A DNA stretch of 64,000 nt from Dillenia suffruticosa (taxonomy: Eukaryota; Streptophyta; Magnoliopsida; Dilleniales; Dilleniaceae): assembly GCA_033439265.1 (NCBI GenBank), contig JAVTVX010000004.1, positions 14,273,701 to 14,337,700 of the forward strand, read 5' to 3'. How positions within the stretch are numbered: position 1 is the stretch's first letter; each line of letters opens with the position of its first letter. Both the position numbers and the translations under genes were made by a program. Shown here one piece after another: positions 1-10,060 of the stretch. The notes beneath the pieces were generated by a model. It was not told where the DNA came from and did no database searches. It saw nothing but the letters and a program-made list of their open reading frames with translations.

Positions 1-1709
1 ACTTTCCTCAGATTTGACACAATGAAAAATTAGGAGAGACACTTAATACAATTAAAAACTTTCAAGTGCACAGAGATGAGATTTTTCAGTATTTAATGAA
101 GCTTTAATTCAAGTCGTTGTGAGTCGTTGTCCTCGTAATCTTCTCTATTTTCTGCTTCTTAATATTTATTGAGGCATTGAATAGATCCATTGAGGGTTGG
201 TAGTGGTTGTTGCATCTGAACGTTACACATTTAATTTTCGTTATTAAAGCTTCTACAAGTGTTCCTTCGTTCTCATTGAATCTTCGTTCCTTTTATTGGT
301 GCCTCTTTTAAATAAGCCAATCAAACTTTGTTTGTGTTGTAGTTGAACGTTAGCTTTGATAGAAAAGAAAACATTTCAGAGATCGAAGAAATAAGGGGTC
401 CGTTAGGTTTAAATTTGTTTCCCAGATCTGGTTTCTAACATACGCAGGTCAACAAATCTATTGAGGATATCGACCTGAATTTGAATCATTTTTAGTGTAT
501 TTCTATGTGAACAGGTTGACAAGATACTATTTCAGGTCGACAAGGAACTGTGCTAAATAAAATTGGTGGACATGTGATGTTTAATTGGTCGATATGTTCA
601 TATGTGTCGACAAGTTTTTAACCATGTCGATGCATGATATTTCAGACTTTGTGAGAGGTAGGTCGACAGGTCATTTTGTGGTCATCGACCTATTACTGTC
701 TAGATAATAAATTGCTCGATGCGTAGAGTTCAATTGGTCGATATTCATATGTTGTGTCGACACTGAGATGACAGGTTGACGTATGTTTTAATGAGCAGTT
801 ACATATTAGGTCAACAAATCAGATAGCGTACATCGACATACAACTCTGTGATATTTAATTAGTGGAGTTGAGTAATTTAATTTGTCGATGTGTTTCTCCA
901 GGTCAACAAGACTTATACTATGTCGATGTGCGTTTGTTTTAGAAACATAATAGACTGGTCGATATGTGTTCATCAAGGGTTGATGTGTCACTATTCATTT
1001 ATTGGTCAACATGTTTGAGGAAATTGGTTGATGTGTTTTGGCTAGGTCGACAAGTATAGTAATAGGTTGAAGTATGTGTTTCTGACTCAAGTGTTATTAG
1101 GTTGATGTATTAATCCAACAGGTTGATATGTTACTATTTGGACATTAAATTGGTCGACATAGTGTATGAAATTGGTAGACATGATGCTTTTAGGTTGATG
1201 TGTTGTAAAACAGGTTGATGTGGTTTTACAAAACAGGTTGATGTGTGTAGAGAGCAAGTTGATGTGTCATTATTCACAAATGCAATTGGTTGATGTGTTG
1301 AAGTGAATTGGTTGATTTGTTACTGTTCCTATACCTTTATGTCAACAAGGTTTGTGTAGATATCGATGTCCTAATATTCTCTTTTCTTAGTGTCAATGTC
1401 TGATATGTTCATGTTGATATGCTTGAGCAATTGGTGGATATGTAATTTTTATATTGGTCCACCTAACAACCTTTGGGTCGATGTGTGCTTGTGTAGGCTG
1501 AAGTGTTTAGACATATATTTTTATAGAAAACATTTGGGTTAGGTTGACAAGAACATCAAACGGGTCGATATATGTATGTGAATGTCACAGGTCGATGTGG
1601 TTTCAAAGCATGTCGACCTGTACTGTAAACTTCTGAATTTTCTAACTGTCTTCTTATTTTCTCAGACTATTTTTCTTCTGCCTTTCATCATCCAAACTTT
1701 ACTAGGTCA
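1..1709 (-). repeat. 3' LTR of SIRE-A (incomplete at window start)
   Basis: It is homologous to 5571-7448 and to 46542-48640. Read on the minus strand it opens with TGTTGACCTAGT at 1709, the same start as the LTR ending at 48640. By alignment with that LTR, roughly the last 370 bases lie beyond the window. Bases 440-1640 are a degenerate GGTCGAC/GGTCGATGTG array, described separately. Confidence 0.85.
440..1640. repeat. Degenerate GGTCGAC-core array in SIRE-A 3' LTR
   Basis: A heptamer core GGTCGAC or GGTCGAT, often continuing as AAG or GTG and often preceded by AATT, recurs about every 25-60 bases. It is always in the same orientation on the plus strand. Many copies differ only at the CpG, giving GGTTGAT, GGTTGAC or GGTCAAC. 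The spacing is irregular, so this is not a simple tandem repeat. The same arrangement occurs in the two other LTRs of this family. Confidence 0.8.
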
Positions 1710-2130
1710 ACATTTTCAATCATGAAGTTACTGTGCTTTTCATACCGAACTCTAAAAGTTTGTTTCAGATCATACAAGGCTTTGGTCAACTTGTAAACAT
1801 GTTCAAGACATTTTGGATCTTCAAAATCAGGTGGTCGTTCAATATATACGATTTCATTCAAATATTCATTCAGAAAGACACTCTTACCATCTATTTCATA
1901 TAGTTTAAAGTTTATATTAGAAGAGAAAGCAAGAAACATTCTGATTGCTTCCAATCTGGCCATTGGTGCATATGATTCATCATAGTCAATTCCTTCGTCT
2001 TATCTATAACCTTTGACTACTAATCTTGTCTTATTTCTCATGATTGTTCGAAACTCATCAAGTTTGTTTGTAAAAACCCATTTAGTTCTAATCACAGACT
2101 GATCTATTGGTCATGGACAAGATTCCATAA
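1710..2130 (-). pseudogene. Copia reverse transcriptase fragment of SIRE-A
   Basis: The minus strand encodes the N-terminal half of a Copia RT: a TKWVF block, an RNKTRLVVKGY block, EGIDYDESYAP, ARLEAIR, then the motif-A region LYEIDGKSVFLN and a YKLTKALYDLKQ block. The motif-A Asp is kept. An in-frame TAA follows the KGYR block (near 2000). The domain stops at 1710, where LTR sequence begins, so the second catalytic motif (YVDD) is deleted. The missing part corresponds to the C-terminal half of RT, RNase H and everything downstream, which indicates an internal deletion ending exactly at or near the LTR edge. Confidence 0.85.
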
Positions 2131-2559
2131 TTTATTTTTTTCAAATTGATTTAATTCATCTTATCCAATTTTTATCTCCTAAGACCTCTTCCACATTTTT
2201 AGATTCATTCTAAGAGATAAAGACTACGTATTCACAATGGTTTTGTACATCTGATCTAGTTTTGGCATCTGAACCTACATCTCCTATTATATTTTCTGGA
2301 TTCATATCTTTTCAAATTTGGGGGTATTTGATTTCATGTTGTTGTTGAATCCTATCTCTTTCTTCTTGTTTCATTAGCTTTTTCTTTTTCTTTTGGAGGG
2401 TTCATTTCCTCAGTGAGTTCTAATTCATTGAGCTTTTCTATAACATTTTCAACATCCATTCTTCTTTCATTAGATTCATTTTCTTCATCAAACTCTACAT
2501 AAATTGATTCTTCTACTATCATGTGTTCTTCTATTGTTGAATACCATAAGAAAATTGTT

Positions 2560-3380
2560 TCATCACTTTTGATATCAAACTTTCCTAATGCTTCCTTCCC
2601 ATTGTTTAGAGTAAAGCATTTGCATCCAAAAAACTTTAGAATATGCTATGTTTGACATTCTTCCGTTGTAGAGTTCATAGGGTATTTTTTTTGGATTGGT
2701 CTTATTAGTGTGCTATTCAGAATGTAACAAGTAGTATTTTCTGCTTTTGCCCAAAAGAGTTTTGATAAGTTATGCTCACAGAGTATAGTCCTAGCCAATT
2801 CTTGCAGAGTACTGTTTTTTCTTTCTATTACCGCATTTTATTGAGGTGTTCTAGGTACTGAGAAATTATAGTTAATACCATGATGACTATAGAATTCTTC
2901 CATGGTTCTATTTTCAAACCTCCTTGTCATGATCACTTTTGATACTTTTTACTGATATTCCCTTTTTGTTTTGAATTTTCTTGCATAATTTAATAGAAAG
3001 CTCACTAGCTTCCTCCTTTTTGGCAAGAAGTAGAACTCATGTGTACCTAAAGTAACAAACAATGATTACAAAACCATATTGTTTTCCACCTAAACTTTGA
3101 GTTCTAGTTGGTCCAAATAAATGAATGTGAAGAAGTTCTAATGGATTGCTAGTCGATACACAATTTTTTGGTCTGAAAGAGATTTTGGTTTGCTTTCATT
3201 TCATTCAGGCACACATAATTTATCTTTTTTGAATTTCAATTTTGGCAGACCTTTCATTATGTCTTTCCTAACTAGCTTTGAGATCGTATCCATACTTGTA
3301 TGCCCCAATCTTCTATGTCAAAACCATGATGTGTTTTTACTTACAGCAACCAAATATGATTCATTTGAAGTTTCTAAGTA
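2560..3380 (-). pseudogene. Copia integrase core of SIRE-A, broken
   Basis: Minus-strand translation gives recognisable integrase blocks: HLFGPTRTQSLGGK, then a REFENRTMEEF-like block, HGINYNFSVPRTPQ, VIERKNSTLQELARTIL and LNSTLIRPI. In the families I know, the first catalytic Asp lies in an MDLFGP context. Here that position reads His. The Asp-Asp pair that normally follows about 15-20 residues later (DDYSR context) reads Val-Cys. There are stops after PRTPQ (a Gln codon turned to TAG) and elsewhere. Several frames are needed, so the enzyme cannot be active. Confidence 0.83.
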
Positions 3381-3390
3381 TTCTAAATCA

Positions 3391-3725
3391 TCACATATAT
3401 GTTTCCTCTTCTGTGACCAGTGAATTTGACAGTAATAAAGGATTTGTCAATAATAGAGCATGCATCGATTCAAACATGACTGAATAACCTTTATCACACA
3501 ACTGACTTACACTTAACATACAAAATTTAAGACCAGAAATGAGAAGAACATTTTGAATTTGAGAATCAGTGGACTTTTCTCCTATGTTACCTATTCTGAT
3601 GACTTTTTCTTTTGAGTTGTCACCAAAGACTACCTTTCCTCCTTTCCTACTCTCAAGATATGAGAATTTTGAGATATTCTCAATCATGTGTCTTGAGCAT
3701 CCACTGTTTATGTACTAGAATGACT
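3391..3725 (-). pseudogene. Copia protease active-site region and GAG-pre-integrase of SIRE-A
   Basis: On the minus strand the block INSGCSRHMI (around 3690-3715) is the retropepsin active site of SIRE/Copia elements, where the family has Asp-Ser-Gly. Here the Asp is Asn. The Trp codon usually two residues upstream is TAG. It continues into an open stretch (98 codons, 3391-3687) with GGKVVFGDNSKEKVIRIGNIG, a NVLLISGLKF block and LSVSQLCDKGYSVMFES, which is the typical segment before the integrase zinc finger. The frame is readable but the protease is predicted dead from the Asp change. Confidence 0.85.
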
Positions 3726-4199
3726 TGTCGTGAGATTCTCTTGATTTTAACCATACTTGCAACAAAATTCAATTACACTTTTGCTTTTGGTACCAACATC
3801 TTCTTAGGTCTGGCTGAGTTAACTTTAAACTAAATTTTTAGGAATCCACTTTAATTTCATTTTTGATGAATTCAGAAACCTGAAAGTGTAAATAAAGTGT
3901 CCATTGTTTTTGCAGTATGTAGAATAGTTGTTAATCAGTCCTGTGTTTTAAATGTTGCCTAAAAATTTGTTTCTAAGTTTGCATTTCTCTGACATGTGCT
4001 CAATTTTCATGCATATATGACATGTTTGTAATTTAACATTTTTAGAACTTGACACAGAATTTATATAGTTTGTTCTGAGTTTGAGCTGGATTATATCTTA
4101 ATCCAACCTTATCAAACATGACTCTTTGTACTTCTAGCATGGCACCTAGCTTTTCTTAACTTTGAATGAGCTTCATTAGTATAGTATTTTGTCTAAAGA

Positions 4200-5490
4200 T
4201 CTTTTTCTTCTATTCATTTAGTTCCTTCCTTAAAGCTATGTTTTCATTTATTTGTTTCTCACTATTCTTCTCTAGTTGTTTATCATTTAATTCTTTTTCA
4301 AATTGAACAACTTTCAATTCTAATTCAACATTTTTCTTTCTTAATACCTTTGCTTCAGTTTTTGATTCTTCTAAAATCCTATCAATTTCAGTTAAATCTT
4401 TCTTTAACAAATTATTTTTCATTTTTAATCTTTTTAATTCTTTGAGTGATTCTAGCAATGTCTCATGTAGCTCAGTGATGGTAAAGTTGTTTTCATCAGA
4501 ATCAGAACAAAAGGAATAGAATGTAGAATTTACCTCACTATTTGAAAGTTATTCGTTGGTCATGAAACATACATTGACCTGTTTCTCTACCTGCTCTTCA
4601 TCACTCGAGCTAAAGTCTTAAGCAGCAAATGCATTCTTCTTTTTCTTCTCTTTTCTTTCTTTTTTCTTCTTTTTGTCTTTTTTTCAGTTGGGGACAATCA
4701 GCTTTTATATGCCCCAATTTCTTATATTCCAAGCACCTGATGTCTTCTTTCTTCTTTAGCTTTTTGAAAAATGATTTATTTTTATTTCTTCTTCTCATAA
4801 TGAATTTTTTGAATCTTCTGGCTAGGAGTGCTTCATCTACAACATCATCTTCTTTCTCTGAATTTGAAGTGCTTTCATCACTATCTACTTTTAGAGCAAT
4901 TCCTTTGCCTCTTTCTTCCTTTGCTAGCTCCTTTACATTTAGCTTCATTTCATGGGTTATTAAAGATACCACGAGTTCGTCCATTGTCAAAGTTTTAAGA
5001 TTTTTGGATTCTTCTATTGCAATAACCTTAGATTCGCAGACTTCCCAAAATTTTATCCAAAATATCTTCCTGAAGAATTCCCTTTCCAAGTAAACTCAAC
5101 TCATTTGTTACTTTATTGAATCTTATTATTATTTCACTGATTGTTTCTCCTTCCTTCATCTTGAAGACTTGTATTCTTACTTCAATAGTCTGATTTTGCT
5201 CTTGCGAACTTGATTAGTGCCTTCATAAATAGTTTTAAGTCTTTCCCAATTTTCCATTGTTGTGATGCATGACCAGATTCGATTGTATTTGTTGATGCTT
5301 AGAGCAAAATGAAGGAGATTTATGGCTTTATAGTTGGCTTGATAAGCATTCTTTTGCTCCCTTATCATATTTTTCAACTTGATTGGTACATGTACTCCAA
5401 CAATTTTTTTGGTAGGAAATTCAACTCCTTCTTCAATTATTTCCCATACATTTAGATCTTGTGCAATTATGAAATTGTGCATTCTTTGCT
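4200..5490 (-). pseudogene. Copia gag of SIRE-A (UBN2-type gag, zinc knuckle, coiled coil)
   Basis: Three open stretches on the minus strand make one gag. 5177-5482 is the gag core, with LNVWEIIEEG, a NLLHFALSINKYNRI block and WERLKTIYEGTNQVR. 4610-5089 follows, with a MTMDELV-like block, an acidic linker, a Lys/Arg-rich stretch and the zinc knuckle CLEYKKLGHIKADC (around 4705-4745). The second Cys of the CCHC knuckle is Tyr, so zinc binding should fail. 4210-4458 is a heptad-rich coiled coil (Leu/Ile with Lys/Glu), as seen C-terminal in SIRE gags. The pieces are separated by frameshifts or stops. Confidence 0.85.
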
Positions 5491-5557
5491 TCTAGTAACT
5501 AAAGTTGCACTTTGGATCTTTAATGTCAAGTTGTTACGTTTTTTATCAATACATCCA

Positions 5558-5569
5558 TTCTGATACCAA
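5558..5569 (-). promoter_or_regulatory. Primer-binding site of SIRE-A (initiator Met tRNA)
   Basis: The minus strand reads TGGTATCAGAAT one base inside the LTR end at 5571. The first ten bases match the usual plant initiator-Met-tRNA primer site (TGGTATCAGAGC). This fixes 5571-7448 as the 5' LTR and the transcription direction as minus. Confidence 0.85.
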
Positions 5570-5570
5570 T

Positions 5571-7448
5571 TGATATTCAACTAAAGGGGTGAATAGTTGA
5601 ATATGGATCTTTTATGACTTTTTGAAATTTGAACTTGTAACAGAAAGAAATGAAAAATCAAAAACAAAAAACACCAAAACTTTTATAGTGGTTCCATCAA
5701 ACTCGGTGTGCTTCAACTTCCATGCTCCCTCTGGATTTTTCACTAACACCTCAAAAATACAAAATTGATTGCAGATTCAAATTCAACCTTTACAGTATTT
5801 CTAACCTATACTCTGTTTCAATCATTTACATATTGATTATTCACTTTTAAGACCTAAATCAATAATTCACACTTTTTGATCTTTCGACACTTCTTTGAAT
5901 TGAAAAATGAATGTTATGAGTAGAGGCTTTCTACCCTCAGAGGTGACAATTTGTGAACAGGTTTTCGAAATTTTGACACAGATAAAAGAATTTCAGAATA
6001 TAGGTAAATATAGCTGAGTGTAGGTAAGGATTTTTTAGAATATTCAATCAAGTATTCAATTCGTCTCTTTTCTTCTTTGCTTCATCTCTCTGGAATTTCT
6101 TGATATACTGAAGAGATCCGTAGGAGATTGTTGGGGGTTATTGTATTGGAATGTTAAGTAATTAATGTCCAGCTTTAATGCTCTAGAATAATACCCATTT
6201 TTCACACTGAACCTCGATTCCTTCACTGGCGCCATATTTATTTTAGCCAATCAAAGCTAGTTTATGTTGCTTTTGAACTTAACTTTGATAGAAATGGAAA
6301 TATTTCAAAAAAATTAGGGAAACAAAGTGAACTTTTAGTTCAAACCTATTTTGTAGATTTGGTTTCTAACAATCTTAGGTCGACATGCTTAAGAGGGACA
6401 TTGACCAGAATTCAAAATTTGTAGTAGAGAAAAAGGTCGACAAGATTATGTATCAAATAAAATAAGTGGACACAGTTTTAAATTGGTCGATGTGTATGTG
6501 CATGTCGACAAGAGTAATGATAGCTTGATATGTGATTTCATGAAATTAATAAATATCAGGTCGACAAGTGTACTGTATACATTGACATGTTATTATGCAT
6601 ATAAGAAATTGGTGGACCTATGCAAATAAATTAGTCGATGTGTGTATGTGTGTTGACAAGGTTTAGGGCAGGTTGACGTGTGAACTTTAGGAGTTAATAA
6701 GCATTAAGTCGATAAGTTCTTTTGGACATATTACTATGTAAGCAAAAATTGGTGGACCTAGATTTATAAATTGGTTGATGTATTTTTAAGGTTGACACGT
6801 CTGCATGTCGGTCGATGTGTGATATTTGAGAAACAAAAACTATCAGGTCGACAAGTTTTCTTTAGACATCATCATGTCACTATTCAATTTTAAAATCAGT
6901 GGACCTGTTTTCTAAAATTGGTCAATGTGTTGCTTTCATATCGACAAAGTTAATAGCACATCGATGTGTAAAACTTAGAAAGCAAGTGAAATATGTCGAC
7001 AAGTTTTCAGATACATCAATATGCTAGTATTTTTCCTAGTGTGTGTCAATATTTATCAAAGATTGGTCGATGTGTTTCTTAAATTGGTCGACATATCACT
7101 CTAAATTTATCCGCCTATGACTATTCAAATCAATGTGTGTTGATTTCATGTTGAAGTGAGAAATGAGTCGATCTGTTTATAGGTGTGTCATTGTGTTTTT
7201 ATTTAGCTATTTCTATAGTACTCTTATAACTCAGAACGAGAAGGTATGCTCATCATGTCGATGTGTTTTAGGGTTGAATTAAAATTGGTTGACATAAGGC
7301 TTAAATTGGTGGACTTGCAATGCAGGTCGATGTGTTCTAAAATCAGGTCGACAAGAGTTGCAGACTTTTGATTTCTAATTTCTTTTCTGATTTTCTTTGA
7401 CTTTGTTTTCTTTCATTCTATCATTATCAAAACTTTTTTATTCCAACA
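5571..7448 (-). repeat. 5' LTR of SIRE-A
   Basis: It is 1878 bp long and begins TGATATTCAACT at 5571. It ends ATTCCAACA at 7448, so the termini are TG...CA. It is homologous throughout to 1-1709 and 46542-48640. A degenerate GGTCGAC-core array fills about 6375-7360. The outer part (about 5580-6330) carries the sequence shared by all three LTRs of this family in the window. Confidence 0.85.
6375..7360. repeat. Degenerate GGTCGAC-core array in SIRE-A 5' LTR
   Basis: It has the same motif and orientation as at 440-1640, with examples AGGTCGACAAG, AATTGGTCGATGTG and GGTGGACCT. The order of motif variants is only partly shared with the 3' LTR, so copies have been gained, lost or mutated since insertion. 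Confidence 0.78.
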
Positions 7449-7775
7449 ATAATTGTTTTATTACCATTTGCTACTTTTTGTATGTCATGCATTTAAATTA
7501 TTACTACTTATTATTAATATGGAATAATAACATGAATAAATCGCATATATACTTTTATTAATAATATATATATGTTATATATGTATTATCTTTAATTAAT
7601 AATTGTTTTATTAATATATATTACTTTTTACATGTAATGCATATAAATTATTATCAATTATCAACAATATTTAAAAGTAATATATTGAAGATAAATATTA
7701 AAATTAACAATTATTGTTAATAAATTATAGAAATATGCAATAATAACATAAGTAATCCCATATAAACTTTTATTA

Positions 7776-7814
<39 letters not shown>

Positions 7815-9340
7815 GCTATATATGTACTACAACCTTGGACAAATCCTTAGACTGTTTCTATGTTTTTCACTCAAATAAAATGCGATTAATTAATGTTAAA
7901 ATTTCAACGACTTCCTTTTTGCAATTACATTATGAAGCATGCATTAGATTTTTCATCTTCACTATAATTTTATTTGGTGTATATGCATTCTATGGCTAAC
8001 ATGATGCAAATCCTCTTGGTACAACTCCAACAATCTTATGAATGAATTAATGAATCACTTATGGATTTTTCTTTGATTTCCTTTTTGGTTCAAAAAAAAG
8101 GAAATATAGATATGCAAAGCATTATATGATCAAAGGTATAAGACAGTTTAATACTTTTTATAAATATATATGCTATATATATTTATCGTATATATAGTGT
8201 TTTGATGATGATTGTGTGAATCAAACTGAAGAAATAAAGGATGGACAAAATGGAAATGTGTAGAAATGTGAGCACCAAGTGTCGAGGACAACCACTAAGT
8301 AAATAGTTCAAATGTTACCTTAGAAAAATTAAGTTCATTCGATGTAGGATATGGATAGGTCAACCCATGCAAAGAGGCAAGTCAACACAACCAATAACTC
8401 ATACAATTAGACAAAGGATTGACTGAGAGATTTCGAATGAACCAAGAGCTATCGGGTTGACCCATGCAAGGAGAAAGTCGACCCATTGCACACCTGGACT
8501 AACGTTACTAAACTTTGGGTGACCCATTCACATGAATAGGTCGACCCTAGCAAGAAATGACATGTTTACATAAGAGTTAAAAAAAACTTTAGGTGGACTC
8601 ACTAGAAAAGATAAATTGACCCATTCTTAAGGACTTTTCAGGCAAGATGACCAAAGCCAATGAACTATTCAACCTTAACCCAAGAAAGAACATCATGGGT
8701 TAACCCATATATGGTACAGGTTAACCCATATATGGTACAGGTTAACCCAAACTAAAACTTTACATATAAAACTAAAGACGTGGTAACATAAGTCACTTAG
8801 AGATGAATCAATTAACCTACACTTAAGGAAACTTCAAATATGTCCACCAAACACTTAAACCTATTAACCTAAGCCTGTTTAACTAGATTAGGTCATAGCA
8901 GGTCGACTCGAGTACAAGGACAGGTTAACCTAATTATGACGTATGCAAGGAAATAAGTTAATACTTCAGTACATCATCTGACCTAGCCTTAAGTATTCAT
9001 TCGACCTCGGAAACTATAAGGTAATCTAAACCTTGATTCATAAGAAAATTATAACATAAGTTGACCCTTTGTTTTGAACATGTCATCCCTAGCACTTGGA
9101 TAAGTCAACCTAAAGACTCAACATATCAACTTAGGCTTTAGTTTAGACAATGTTTATATTATAGGTTGACTCATCACCAAGCCTTCGATTACAAGATAGT
9201 CGATACATTAGTCGACCCATGAAGAAAAGAAGAGTTATGTTAGTATCAATACGTCAGCACATTGAGTTATACAAGTAGGCTCAAGGTCTGGTTTACCTAA
9301 AACATATAACATAGTCTTCTCTGATCCTAACATTAATTCA
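7449..9340. repeat. Dispersed repeat family B, copy 1 (AT-rich head plus GGTCGACCC-rich body)
   Basis: This is collinear with 32105-34000 in the same orientation. It opens with about 380 bp of AT-rich DNA that contains a rough internal duplication around ATATATACTTTTATTA. A shared block at about 7826-8060 follows (CTTAGACTGTTTCTATG), then a GTTTTGATGATGATTGTGTG stretch. The body from about 8340 is rich in GGTCGACCC, GGTTAACCC and GTCGACCTA cores. A 20-22-bp direct duplication with ACCCATATATGGTACAGG lies at 8697-8742. No coding frame is seen. The SIRE-like LTR ending at 7448 abuts it. It may itself be an LTR of another retroelement, but I found no convincing LTR ends. Confidence 0.65.
7781..7808. 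repeat. (AT)n microsatellite
   Basis: A run of alternating A and T inside the AT-rich head of family B copy 1. Copy 2 has only a short version near 32465. Confidence 0.9.
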
Positions 9341-9671
9341 GTCTATTTGCACACTCCCGGTCCCATTCTTGAAATTTTGAACATTATGTTGTGGTACGAA
9401 GTGTAGACTTTTGTGTGGTCTATTCAATCAAATATCTCTACAATATTCAATTGTCATTGATGTCAATTATGGGATGGATTCTTTGCTATTGAGTATTGGT
9501 TGTGTCTTAACGTATGTGTGGATTGGTTGCGAATCCCTGTTGTTGTTGGTATTATTGTGGTTGATTTAGATTGTAAAAGTTATTTTTCTATCAATTGTGG
9601 TGCTTGTCTTTTCCTGTGGACGATTGTAGTTCTGTGTTGGGAGGTACCATTGTTATGCTGTAATTGGTTAA

Positions 9672-10060
9672 ATGGCTGAGGTTGATGATAGACCTTGGGT
9701 GCTTATCAACATTGATGATCATCTTGTGTATACTCTCTGCAATGCCTTCGCTAAATCGCGAATGAATAACTGGGTATCACGAAGTTTGTGGTACTTGAGA
9801 GGGGTTTTGATTTGAACATTGACCTAGCAAAGCATGTTGAACTCTTCCAATAAATTAAACAATTGAGTTCGATGGAATTTGTACTTCACCTTAACATAGG
9901 ATTATCCAGGAGTTTTATGCAAATAGCACCGATATTGATACCACCTCTTTCTAGGCTCGTGGTGTTTGGATCCCCTTTGACTATAGCATAAACAATGGCT
10001 TTTATAACATTCCTAAATGTTCTAGGAATGGCTTGAGGAGATGCCATGTTAAGTCCAACA
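9672..10060 (+). pseudogene. Decayed env-like / plant-transposon-protein domain fragment
   Basis: A start codon at 9672 opens a 48-codon frame beginning MAEVDDRPWVLINID. After one frame change the translation reads GFDLNIDLAKHVELFQ and then a MEFVLHLNIG block. After another change it reads ARGVWIPFDYSINNGFYNIP. This succession (a start near 'GF.L', a 'FV' block, then R-G-V-W-I-P-F-x-x-x-x-I-N) resembles the putative plant transposon protein domain (I believe Pfam PF20167) found in retroelement env-like or gag-like frames. The fragment at 52492-53500 belongs to the same broad family. At least two frameshifts and stops are present. The similarity is by eye only. Confidence 0.4.

Larger units (their letters stand above)
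1..7448 (-). mobile_element. SIRE-like Ty1/Copia retrotransposon (SIRE-A), degraded, 3' LTR cut by window edge
   Basis: The element reads on the minus strand: 5' LTR at 5571-7448, primer-binding site, gag with a coiled coil and zinc knuckle, protease, integrase, the first part of reverse transcriptase, then the 3' LTR from 1709 down to the window edge. The two LTRs align along their length but are strongly diverged, so the insertion is old. Internal DNA is only about 3.9 kb because the RT jumps straight into the 3' LTR at 1709/1710. The RT active-site box, RNase H, any env-like gene and the polypurine tract are all missing. Protein order and motifs are Copia. The coiled-coil gag and the close LTR similarity to 46542-48640, which is followed by an env-like gene, point to the SIRE lineage. 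Target duplications cannot be tested because the outer end of the 3' LTR lies outside the window. Confidence 0.88.

Noticed and set aside
440-1640. CRISPR-like array (repeated short motifs at fairly even spacing)
   Set aside because: The repeats are degenerate 7-14-mers with irregular spacing inside a plant LTR. There are no cas genes or fixed-length spacers.
4629-5093. 154-codon plus-strand frame rich in Ser/Phe
   Set aside because: It is the antisense of the SIRE-A gag, which is supported by a zinc knuckle and gag blocks.
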